NCBI RefSeq assembly: GCF_963678635.1
Contig: NC_087069.1
Location: forward strand, 56,009,175-56,073,174
Origin: Symsagittifera roscoffensis
Taxonomy: Eukaryota > Xenacoelomorpha > Acoela > Convolutidae
Direction of reading: 5' to 3'
Length of the DNA stretch: 64,000 nt
Part shown: positions 43,080-53,800 of the stretch, piece after piece
How the letters are laid out: every line of letters starts with the position of its first letter
How positions within the stretch are numbered: the stretch's first letter is position 1
The notes under the pieces: generated by a model
The model's database searches: none
Told to the model about the DNA's origin: nothing
The model's input: only the letters and a program-made list of their open reading frames with translations
Position numbers and translations under genes: made by a program

Positions 43080-44275
43080 CTACAACACACAAACACACAT
43101 GCCACTCTGCATGACTTTGTATTTTTATGTTCAGACTTTGAAGACTTATCTCCAGACTTTGCAGACTTATGTACTCTAAAGGCTTATGTTGCAGACTTTG
43201 ACCAGCGTGGCGACAATGATTTTTCTGTCCCCATGCGGAAGTCAAACTACATCTCACACAAACAAGGTGATCGATTTAAAAGATTCGCTCCAACAGCCAC
43301 AGTACGAGTGTTAGTTTTGATGTTGCATTGATAACGACAAGAAAAGGGGAACACATTGCGTTTGATTAAGAAAACCTTTGGATCAATTGAGCAATCCCCC
43401 CCCCCCCCCCCGTAATGACCAATTGAGCTATCTCTCCCCCCCCCCCCCCAGCAAAAACGAATAACTCTACAAAAAGACAACAGCAAACGCAAGTAGATTG
43501 ATGATGTGTTTATAGCACGCAATCAATTGACCGAACGAAGTTTATCTTACATGAGTATCGAAAAAACTTTGAAAAAAATCGAAAAAAAAAAATCGAAAGA
43601 AAGATTAAAGTTATCATGCAATGAAGGGTATTGAGTCTTCAGTTGTTAGATTTTTTCCTAACAGGTTGGACTTCATTGCTTTTCTGGAAACAGCTTTAGA
43701 ATTTTAAAGCCTTATGAGACCCGTTTTTTTGCACATAACCTTGCTCCATAATGAAAAAGGCTAAAATCTCGGCGTTTAACCGAAAAGCATGAGTGGTGCT
43801 TGAAAAAGCGCAATTAATTTTACTACTCTTTTTAAGCGGCATCAATTCGAGTATAAGCAAATGGTAAATGTTGTTAGTAAATGTGAACAAACAAACTTAA
43901 TTCCTGATTGCGATAATAGCCGAATGCTAAGTAACAGGCATGCAAATTGGCCAACTCACACAAGTTATACCTACAGGTATGACCTCTATAGATCACAAAC
44001 ACTAATCACACAAGTCCATAAATTAGGTCACAAATAAACAAATGACATTCACATATTTTTCTTTCATCTCATTTACCAAGAATTTATTACTTGTTTTGGC
44101 ATAATAGTCTGTGTATCGCCACATATAAAAATAATCACTTTTCTGATGACATCAACAAAATTTTTACAGTAGTTTCAAACTTGCCTGAAAAAAAAAATTT
44201 TTCTACCTCAAAACGACATTAGTAATAAAAAAAACGTTGTCCATAAAAAAAGGTTTTGCATGCAGTTGTCCTGAC

Positions 44276-44354
44276 CTTGAATGACTTGCTGACGGAGAAG
44301 AAGAGGATGAGCATGCCCATGACAGAAGTTAGGAGGGATTTGAACAGGGGCAGA
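44276..44354 (-). CDS. Exon Q, copy 4 (79 nt)
   Basis: Open and full length, splice signals kept. It is paired with a broken R copy, so it is probably not used in a full transcript. Confidence 0.45.
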
Positions 44355-44701
44355 CTAAACGCACACAACACATCACAACCTAACATGATATGCTCATAAA
44401 AGATCAGTTAGGATCCAAGGAAGAGAATCATTCCACAATAAAAATATTCTAATAAGGTTACCAAAGCTAGAGTTAAACTGTTGCCGCATTAAAACGATAG
44501 AGAAACTGTAAACACAGAGCGCAGATGGATGGCATATCAAGAAACGAAAAAAAAAACTTTTTTCGATTTAAATTTTGTAAAAAGTGGAGTATTTTGGTCG
44601 TGTGTCTGGGACTGAGAACTCAAGCAAGCTGAGGGCGGGGAACTTGAGGGCAAATTTGGTGTTTTTGTACTTTCAGTAATAATCAGTACTTATTGACGTA
44701 C

Positions 44702-44839
44702 CTGACTTCGAGCATGGTCTCAGTTCTGGCTTTGTCTGGGTCTGAGTAGAGGACGCTGAAGTGGTGGTATGCTCTGCCACTGTGGCAATGTAGTCAATCG
44801 ACACCCCCCATCGCAATCAGAGTCAACATGAATGTCAAA
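44702..44839 (-). pseudogene. Exon R, copy 4, frameshifted
   Basis: Total length is still 138 nt, but one C was gained in the ACACCCCCCA run and one G lost in the TGTGGCAATG stretch (plus strand). Between the two changes the minus frame is shifted and meets TGA almost at once. Both sites are homopolymers, so consensus error is possible. Confidence 0.6.
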
Positions 44840-45052
44840 CTACAACACACAAACACACATGCCACTCTGCATGACTTTGTATTTTTATGTTCAGACTTTG
44901 AAGACTTATCTCAGACTTTGTATTTTTTTTTCAGACTCCGCATTTTTATGTACAGACTTTGCAGACTTCCCGCGCCGAAATTTCATGAGTAATAGTAGAT
45001 TATAATGGATTTTCGTTGACTAGAATGTTGTCGACATAATCGATTATCATGT

Positions 45053-45268
45053 TTTCAGACCATTTATCCAAGGGGGAAAGGACCAACACAAGAGCTGTAC
45101 AGCTCATCACGGCGAACCGCTGTTGTACCCCTGTTTAAGAACTACATGCAATTTTTTTTGGTTATTTTTCTGATCTGAGTAATGTTGCTTCACCCTCAAG
45201 CAACGAGCACGGATCATGGTGGGCCTCGAACATCCGACCTTTCGGTAACCACTTCACCACGGCTCCCC
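45053..45268 (-). mobile_element. SINE copy carried by duplication (3)
   Basis: Same site and flanks as the copies at 34.6 and 40.1 kb, one base shorter. Confidence 0.88.
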
Positions 45269-45449
45269 GATTATCATGTCAAATTAAGACCAAGTAATCG
45301 ATTTTTAATCAATTATAATCGATTATTTTGGAAAAATTTAAATCCATTATGATCCATTATAATCGATTATAATCCATTTTTTGTTTGTGGAGACTGACAA
45401 TAAAAATCCAATATATCGATTATCATCCATGAAACTTCAGTGCGGGTTA

Positions 45450-45760
45450 TTTTCAGACTTTGCAGACTTATGTTCAGACTTTGCATTTTATGTTCAGACT
45501 TCGTAGTTTTATGTTCAGACTTTGAAGACTTATCTTCAGACTTTGCAGACTTAAGTTCCGATTATTCAAACCTAATTTTAGGCATTGCAGATTTATGTTC
45601 AGACTTTGTAGTCTTTTTTTCAGACTTTGCATTTTTATGTTCAGACTTTGCAGACTTATTTTCAGACTTTGCAGACTTATGTTCAGACTTTGTAGTCTTA
45701 TGTTCAGACTTTGCATTTTTATTTTCAGACATTGCAGACTTCCCGCTCCGAAGTTTCATG
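45450..45760 (-). repeat. 21-bp minisatellite, array 6
   Basis: About fourteen units. On the minus strand it starts with an ATG and a Lys-Leu-Arg-Ser-Gly-Lys-Ser lead as in array 2. Confidence 0.85.
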
Positions 45761-46044
45761 GGTAATAATAGTTTATACTGGATTTTCGTTGACTAAAATG
45801 TTGTCTATATAATCGATTATCATGTCAAAGTTAGATCAACTAATCGGTTTTTTGAATCGATTATAATCGATAATTTTGGAAAAACTTAAGTCCATTATAA
45901 TCCATTATAATCGATTATAATCCTTTTTTGTTTTCAAATAATGGACTATTTGTTGTCCATAAAATCCATGAAAATTGATTAAGTTTTCTAAACAATGACT
46001 CTAATTTTTTGCAAATTTCTGCAAACTCGAACGAACACGTTCAT

Positions 46045-46320
46045 CCAGGGGCGGCCAATATGTTGTAATTTTACAGAAAGTGCCCAAAAACAGCTTTTTT
46101 TGAACAGCTCCTCAAGTCAAACCCCCCCCCCCCCAACATACCCTCCCACCTCCAACGTACCCCCAAACCCACGACGTACCCCCCTCACGTACACCCATCC
46201 CCCCACGTACCCCCCAACCACGACGTACCCCCTCTCTCTAGTTAGGGGACATCTAACTGTAATACGCGTAAGCGTGGAGGGGGGAGTTGGTGTGGTATCT
46301 ATAGGTAACTTTTTGTAACT
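46045..46320 (+). repeat. C-rich CGTACCC block, copy 5
   Basis: Same layout as the others. Confidence 0.7.
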
Positions 46321-46674
46321 TTTCATAACCGATTGAAAATAGGAAAAAATGAAATAAAGCGAGAGAACAAAATAACTAACTTTAGCTTAACAAAATTATG
46401 AAAAAAAGAAAATAACACACAAAAATATTTGAATAAATAGATTACAATCCAATATAATCGATTAAAAAGGATAATTTTTCTTTTAAAAAAAACTTTTGAA
46501 AATCATTGATTATAATCAATTATAATCGATTATATTAGGATTTTAGTGTCTAAAAATATTATCATTAAAAATCATTTTCAATCGATTATAATCGATTATT
46601 TTTGTTGTTTTGTAATGACTGACAATAAAAATCCAATATAATTGATTATTATCCATGAAACTTCAGTGCGGGTT

Positions 46675-47025
46675 ATTTTCAGACTTTGCGGACTTATGTT
46701 CAGACTTTGCATTTTATGTTCAGACCTTGTAGTTTTATGTTCAGACTTTGCAGACTTATGTTCAGACTTTGCATTTTAAGTTCAGACTTTGTAGTTTATG
46801 TTCAGAATTTGAAGACTTATCTTCAGACTTTGCAGACTTATGTTCCGATTTTCCAAACCTAAATTTAGGCATTGCAGATTTATGTTCAGACTTTGTAGTC
46901 TTTTTTTTTAGACTTTGCTTTTTTATGTTCAGACTTTGCAGACTTATGTTCAGACTTTGTAGTCTTATGTTCAGACTTTGCCTTTTTATGTTCAGACATT
47001 GCAGACTTCCCGCACCGAAGTTCAT
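46675..47025 (-). repeat. 21-bp minisatellite, array 7
   Basis: About fifteen units. The terminal ATG-containing segment has lost one base (GAAGTTCATGG), which would shift that start out of the repeat frame. Confidence 0.85.
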
Positions 47026-47299
47026 GGGGTAATATAGATTATACTGGATTTTCGTTGACTAAAATGTGTCTATATAATCGATTATCATGTCAAAGTTAGA
47101 CCAAGTAATCGGTTTTTAATCGATTATAATCGATTATTTTGGAAAAATTTAAATCCATTATAATCCATTATAATCCATTTTTGTTTCAAATAATGGACTA
47201 ACTGTTGTCCAATAAATCCATGAAAATTGATTAAATTTTCTAAATAATGACTCTAATTTTTTTGCAAATTTCTGCAAAACTCGAACAAACACGTTCATC

Positions 47300-47570
47300 C
47301 AGGGGCGGCCAATATGTTGTAATTTTACAGAAAGTGCCCAAAAACAGCTTTTTTTTTGAACAGCTCCTCAAGTCAAACCCGCCCAACGTACCCTCCCCCC
47401 TCCAACGTACCCCCAAACCCACGACGTACCCCCCCTCACGTACACCCATACCCCCACGTACCCCCCAACCACGACGTACCCCCTCTCTCTAGTTAGGGGT
47501 CATCTAACTGTAATACGCGTAAGCGTGGAGGGGGGAGTTGGTGTGGTATCTATAGGTAACTTTTTGTAAC
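47300..47570 (+). repeat. C-rich CGTACCC block, copy 6
   Basis: Same layout as copy 2, to which it is very close. Confidence 0.7.
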
Positions 47571-48300
47571 TTTTCATAACCCGATTGAAAATAGGAAAAA
47601 TGAAATAAAGCGAGAGACCAAAATAACTGACTTAAGATAAACAAAATTATGAAAAAAAGAAAACAACACACAAAAAGATTGAATAAATAGATTATAATCG
47701 AATATAATTGATTAAAAAGGATAGTTGATGTTGCATTGATAGCGATGAGAAAAGGGAACACATTGCGTTTGATTAAGAAAATGTTTGGATCAATTGAGCA
47801 ATCCCCCCCGTAATGACCAATGAGCTATCTCCCCCCCAGCAAAAACGAATAAACTCTACAAAAAGACAACAGCAAACGCAAGTAGATGGATGATGTGTTT
47901 ATAGCGCGCAATCAATTGACCGAACGAAGTTTATCTTACATGAGTATCGAGAAAATCTTTGAAAAAAAATGTTTTTTTTTTTGCAAAATTTTGTTTAGGC
48001 GACCATAGCCTCATCGAAGAACGCAATTTACCAGGGTGGTGCTCTAGACTTGTCTGAATAGCAAAAACGGTTCTCCGCAGCCTCTTATATTGTCGCAAAA
48101 GTTTTTGTCATTTTAAGAAAGAAAAAAGTCGCTTTTTATACTGTTTTATTGATTCTTGATTTCAATCTAAATGAAACTTTAGAGCTTTTTCATCGTAAAT
48201 TTGGCTTTCCACATTCGTTGGAAAATTTGTTTTATGATTTCATGTCCATCAACTATTTTCAAGTGGTTATAAACATGCTCAAGTACCTATTGAGCTATCT

Positions 48301-48357
48301 CCCCCCCCCCCCCCCCCCCCCCCACGCGAGAATGGTGGGGGGGGGGGGGGGGGGGGG
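48301..48357. repeat. C23 / G21 inverted homopolymer pair
   Basis: Twenty-three C (48301-48323), a 13-base spacer, then twenty-one G (48337-48357). To the right the sequence is the inverse of the poly-C flank found at 41.6 kb (TTGCTCAATTGATCCAAACG), so this is the centre of an inverted junction of two module fragments as well as a strong hairpin. Confidence 0.85.
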
Positions 48358-48561
48358 TTTATTGCTCAATTGATCCAAACGTTTTTGCAATCAAGGAGAA
48401 TCAGAAGGATAAAAACCTTCCATCGCAATAAGCAAAAGAAAAATCCGACAACACGCTGTTGCGAAAATTTTTGAGTCGGTATTGGACAAATTGGTCAATA
48501 TTTGCGTCTTGAAGTACAAGCTAAAGAAATCAAGACATACTTTGATTTTTGTCTTTTTCAG

Positions 48562-48718
48562 CGAAGTAATCCGAAGGGACCTGTGTCGAACTCATGGTTA
48601 TTGCTGTGGACATCCTCATGTTCATAGGAAACACAAGGAGAAGATCATTAGCACTTTGGAGGGACTGAAAATTGGACTGTCAAAAGAACAACTTTCAGTT
48701 CTTAGACAAGAAAATTAG
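48562..48718 (+). CDS. Possible terminal exon, unrecognised protein
   Basis: The acceptor GTCTTTTTCAG ends at 48,561. The open frame then gives about 51 residues and a TAG at 48,716-48,718. It includes CRTHGYCCGHPHVHRKH (Cys/His-rich) and a helical-looking STLEGLKIGLSKEQLSVL. Base composition is less AT-rich than the surroundings, and the frame has no repeat origin. It lies 30 bases from the assembly gap, on the strand opposite the membrane gene, so it would be a nested or different gene. No family recognised. Confidence 0.35.
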
Positions 48719-48749
48719 TAACCAAGCAAAAACAAATTGAATTAAACCT

Positions 48750-48949
48750 NNNNNNNNNNNNNNNNNNNNNNNNNNNNNNNNNNNNNNNNNNNNNNNNNNN
48801 NNNNNNNNNNNNNNNNNNNNNNNNNNNNNNNNNNNNNNNNNNNNNNNNNNNNNNNNNNNNNNNNNNNNNNNNNNNNNNNNNNNNNNNNNNNNNNNNNNNN
48901 NNNNNNNNNNNNNNNNNNNNNNNNNNNNNNNNNNNNNNNNNNNNNNNNN
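48750..48949. other. Assembly gap (200 N)
   Basis: Exactly 200 N, a conventional placeholder for a gap of unknown size. Order and distance across it are scaffold inference, which matters for any gene model linking 58.6 kb to the left half. Confidence 0.98.
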
Positions 48950-50187
48950 GATTTTTGTCACACTTTGGTTCATCTGAACACAAAATTTTACAACAAAACA
49001 GATGTTTCAAAGAGACCCTTGCATATTTTTGAATCCAGCGGTAGGTAAAAAATAAAATTTCCAAATTAATCAAGAAATCAAATCAATTTGCTGACGTTTT
49101 GGTGGTTAAAAAGCTTAAATTGTGCAACATTAAACAACCCTTATGGCGAACAGATAAAGAGAAACGTTATATATTTGAATTGATTTGAAAACCATTTCTT
49201 ATTTTTTCAAAACAATTCACCAATTGTTCACAGGAACCAACTTCTGCAAAAAGCATGAAATATAGGCAACTCAGAGGCAAGTTCGAAGACAAAATGGTCA
49301 AACGAAAGGATTATGATCGACTATAATCGACTATAATTAATTTTTGTAAACAAATTAAATTTGGGATTCAAATATTGGATTATAATCAATTATAATCGAT
49401 AATGGTAGTATCGAAAATTAGATGGATAAACAATTAATATTTTGGTTCAAATCAATTTTTTCTCAATTTTTGAAAGACTGGTACTAAAATTGTAAAAAAA
49501 TCGATTTTTAACGTTTTAAAGTGGATGCGGGTACCCCTTCTCTTTAACCTCAAACTTTTTTGCAGTAAGTTAACTTTTATAATACATGCAAATAATTATG
49601 AACAAATATCATGGACCAAACTGAATTTTGCTTTGTTAAATTTATAATCGATTATTAATCCAATTTTGGAACCTCTCAGAGTTTCATGAAGACAGACCAT
49701 GAAAAACCATTAAATGCAAATATTTTCGATGGAACCACAATTGCCAGAAGTATCTTGTGTTAAAATTAAGTGAACCAAGGGGTTAAAATTGTCAGAAAAA
49801 TTGGAGAAAAAAATGAAATCATCCAAACTTGATTCCAAAGTTACAATGATTTCAAACATTGGCAAAATTGTTCTACCAAACAAAATTTTCCATGCATAGT
49901 TTTTTTGATCAATTTTTTACCGTATACCGTTTCAATTTTTTCGGCCATTTTATGCGTTTTATTTATTCAGTCATTGAAAGCATCCTGTTGACCCCTGGTC
50001 TCTTGACTTGGAATTCCGGGGTGAGCAAAAATTGATTTGTGGCTTGGTTTTTTACCCAGGTTGACCACCGGAAGAACCATCAAAATCTGAAAATAAATTC
50101 AGTAAACTCCATACGCTTTGTCTATAAAAAAAAGTTAGTCATACAAATTTAATGCATTTTTTCAAACCAAAACATCAAAAATTACGA
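48950..50187. other. AT-rich non-coding DNA
   Basis: No gene seen. It contains TATAATCGA-type motifs at 49.32-49.40 and 49.64 kb related to those at 34-47 kb. Confidence 0.4.
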
Positions 50188-50524
50188 CAAGGGTTGATCT
50201 AGAATTTTCTTGGTTTTGTCGACCGTTTTTTCGGTCGACCGAATTGATTTTCTGAGCTCACCCAAAGTACTGAATTTTTGATAAACAGTCCAAAAAATGC
50301 GTTTGCAAGCAATTTTTGGCAAATTCTGACCAAAAAAATTGCGTGTTTTTGGCGAGCGCTCCCCCATAATAGGAGTACATATTGGCGCCGAAGGCGCCGT
50401 TAGAACACTTTAGGGTTCGCCACCAAATATGGATATCTCAAATTAAAAGAAAGGGGGGACCTATTGGATCGGCAGGGGGTCGAATCCCTGAGGGGGAATC
50501 CGCCCCCCCCCTAACTCTGCCCTG
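50188..50524 (-). mobile_element. Decayed hAT-like MITE, inverted relative of the 2.2-kb copy
   Basis: Read on the minus strand it starts CAGGGCAGAGTTAGG and shares CCCCCTCAGGGA, GGCGCCAATAT and GGGGGAGCGC-type blocks in order with 2239-2656. It ends with a GATCTAG.ATTTT terminus. The flanking 8-mers do not match cleanly (AATTACGA versus GTTTAGGA). Confidence 0.65.
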
Positions 50525-50899
50525 GTTTAGGATGTGTTTTGGCAAAAATATCGGTCAGAAAAATGGGAAATTGTTTTATTAGTTTTCCTTTATAGTGAGT
50601 TATTTAATTCAAGTGATGTTTCAAATTTGGCCAAACTTTTACTTTTTTATCATTTTGACGAATCAAAAATTTGGTATCCAATATTAAAATTTTTTGCATG
50701 CAGAAGCTAATTTTTGTGCGCATAACGTAGTCTGAGTACCCGAAATTTTTTGTATTGCCTAGACAGTTTTTTCAAAATCGCGCAAATTGGTTTTTGTCTA
50801 AGTTATGATTGACACTTTTGTGATAACCCAATTGTTCTAATCTACGACTTCTAATCCACAATCAATTGATCTGAAAATGCACTTCGGAAATGAGAAGTT
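50525..50899. other. Non-coding DNA
   Basis: No feature recognised. Confidence 0.35.
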
Positions 50900-53800
50900 G
50901 ATCAAGTTTTTCGTGAACCCTTAAAATTTTCTACGTTCGATAATGGAGTTTGACTTTTTTAACAAAAAATTGATCAAGTTTTTCATGACCTCTTTATTTT
51001 CTACATTCACTCTTTGTAGTAGAAAGTGAAGTTTGGTTTTTCAACAAAACAATGATCAAGTTTTTCATGACTTCTACTTTTTCTACGTTCGATTGTGGAG
51101 ATTGTTTTTTTAACAAAAGAACGATCAAGTTTTTTGTGACCTGTACCTTTTCTACGTTCGACAGTGGAGTTTGCGTTTTTTAACAAAAAATTGATCAAGT
51201 TTTTTGTGACCTCTACTTTTTCTACGTTCGATAGTGGAGTTTGGATTTTTAACAAAAGATTGATCAAGTTTTTCGTTACCTCTACTTTTCTACGTTCGAT
51301 AGTGATGTTTGGCTTTTTCAACAAAAGAATGATCAATTTTTTTGTGACCTCTATCGAACGTAGAAAGAACGAAGAAAAGGTAGCGTAGTTTGGCCTTTTA
51401 GAAAAAATTGATCAAGTTTTTCTTACCTCTACTTTTTCTACGTTCTTCAAAACTGTAATTTGGCTTTTCGAACAAAAAAATGTTCAATTTTGTGACCTCT
51501 AACTTATCTACGTTCGATAGTGGAAATTGGCTTTTTTTACAAAAGATTGATCAAGTATTTCGTGACCTCTACTTTTTCTACGTTCGATAGTGGAGTTTGG
51601 CTTTTTTAACAAAAGATTGATCAAGTTTTTCGTAACCTCTACTTTTTCTACGTTCGATAGTGGAGTTTGGCTTTTTAACAAAAAAATGATTAATTTTTTC
51701 GTGACCTCTACCTTTTCTACGTTCTTTCTATGTTCGACAGTGTAGTTTGGCCTTTTAAAAAAAATTGATCAAGTTTTTTTTACCTCTACTTTTTCTACGT
51801 TCAATAGAGTAGTTTGGCTTTTCGAACAAAAAAATGGTCAACTTTTTTGTGACCTCTAACTTATCTACGTTTGATAGTGACGTTTGGCTTTTTTGGCAAA
51901 AGAATGATCAACTTTTCGTGACCTCTACCTTTTCTCGTTTGATAGTGTAGTTTGTTTTTTAAACAAAAAAATTATCAAATTTGTCGTGACCTCTGCCTTT
52001 TCTACGTTCGTTCTACGTTCGGTAGTGTAGTTTGGTTTTAAAAAAAAAATTGATCAGGTATTTTATCTCTACTTTTTCTACGCTTAATAGTGTAGTTTGG
52101 CTTCTCAAACAAAAAAATTTTCAACTTTTTTGTGACCTCTAACTTATCTACGTTCGATAGTGACCTTTGGCTTTTTTGGCAAAAGAATGATCAACTTTTC
52201 GTGACCTCTACCTTTTCTACGTTTGATAGAAAAGTTTGTTTTTTAAACAAAAAATTATCAAATTTTTCGTGAACTCTGCTTTTTCTACGTTCGTTCTACG
52301 TTCGATAGTGGAGTTTGGCTTTTTTAACAAAAGATTGATCATGTTTTTTTGTGACCTCTACCTTTTCTACCTTCGATAGTGGAATTTGGTTTTTTTAACA
52401 AAAGAATGATCAAATTTTTTGTGACCTCTGCCTTTTCTACGTTCGTTCTATGTTCGATAGTGTAGTTTGGTTTTTTTTAAAAAAAAACAATCAATTTTTT
52501 TACCTCTACTTTTTCTACGTTTAATAATGTAGTATGGCTTCTCAAACAAAAAAATGGTCAACTTTTTTGTGATTCCTAACTTTTCTACGTTTGATAGTGG
52601 AGTTTGGTTTTTCAACAAAACAATGATCAAATTTTTCATGACCTCTACTTTTTCTACGTTCGATAGGGGAGTTTGGTTTTTTAATAAAACAATGATCAAG
52701 TTTTTTGTGACCTGTACCTTTTCTACGTTCGATAGTGACTTCGGCTTATTTAACAAATTGATCAAGTTTTTCGTGACCTCTACTTTTTCTATGTTCGATA
52801 GTGGAGTTTGGCTTTTTTAACGAAAGATTGATCACGTTTTTTGTGACCTCTACCTTTTTTACCTTCGATAGTGGAGTTTGATTTTTTTCACAAAAGATTG
52901 ATCAAGTTTTTTGTGACCTCTACTTTTTCTACGTTCGATGGTGTATTTTGGGGTTTTTTAAACAAAAAAATTTCAAGTTTTTCGTGACCTTCAAACTTTT
53001 CTACGTTCGATAATGGAGTTTGACTTTTTTAACAAAATATTGGTCAAATCTTTCATGACCTCTTTATTTTCTACATCCGCTCTACGTTCGATAGTGGAAT
53101 TTGGTTTTTCAACAAAACAAGGATCAAGTTTTTTGTGACCTCTGCTTTTTCTACGTTCGATAGTGAAGTTTGGATAATTAACAAAAGATTGATCAAGTTT
53201 TTCGTGACCTCTACCTTTTCTACGTTCTTTCTACGTTCGATAGTGTAGTTTGGCTTTTTAGAAAAAAGTGAACAATTTTTTGTGACCTCTACTTTTTCTA
53301 CGTTCGATAGTGGAGTTTGGATATTTAATAAAAAATTGATCAAGTTTTTCGTGACCTCTACTTTTTCTACGTTCGATAGTGGAGTTTGGCTTTTTAACAA
53401 AAGAATGATTAATTTTTTCGTGACCTCTACCTTTTCTACGTTCTTTCTACCTTCGATAGTGGAATTTGGTTTTTTTAACAAAAGAATGATCAAATTTTTT
53501 GTGACCTCTGCCTTTTCTACGTTCGTTCTATGTTCGATAGTGTAGTTTGGTTTTTTTAAAAAAAAAACAATCAATTTTTTTACCTCTACTTTTTCTACGT
53601 TCAATAGTGTAGTTTGGCTTTTCGAACAAAAAAATGATCAACTTTTTTGTGACCTCTAACTTATCTACGTTTGATAGTGACGTTTGGCTTTTTTGGCAAA
53701 AGAATGATCAACTTTTCGTGACCTCTACCTTTTCTCGTTTGATAGTGTAGTTTGTTTTTTAAACAAAAAAATTATCAAATTTTTCGTGACCTCTGCCTTT

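Larger units (their letters stand above)
41394..43165 (+). repeat. ~1.77-kb duplication unit B
   Basis: Same order as unit A and in direct tandem with unit C at an offset of 1,772 bp. Its first poly-C tract is about 21 bases. Confidence 0.88.
43166..44940 (+). repeat. ~1.77-kb duplication unit C
   Basis: Near-identical to unit B, with small indels concentrated in homopolymers. Confidence 0.88.
34548..47710. repeat. Dispersed TAATCGATTATAATC palindrome clusters
   Basis: Short clusters of the palindromes TAATCGATTA and ATAATCGATTAT mixed with ATTATAATCC occur in every module: near 34.56, 34.83, 35.45-35.58, 35.93-36.03, 36.55-36.71, 37.14-37.25, 37.74-37.89, 40.11, 40.37, 40.94-41.07, 45.04, 45.30-45.38, 45.82-45.93, 46.45-46.60 and 47.08-47.18 kb. 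Isolated relatives occur at 49.32-49.40, 49.64, 56.61-56.80 and 57.77-57.85 kb. Confidence 0.8.

Noticed and set aside
35643-47032. Plus-strand frames rich in CSDFADL/MFRLC
   Set aside because: All three plus frames are open in a 21-bp repeat; only the minus frame that runs into exon R has any independent support.
35100-47500. Telomere-like C-rich repeats
   Set aside because: CGTACCCCC units are irregular and do not match any known telomeric hexamer or heptamer series; they are internal and duplicated with modules.
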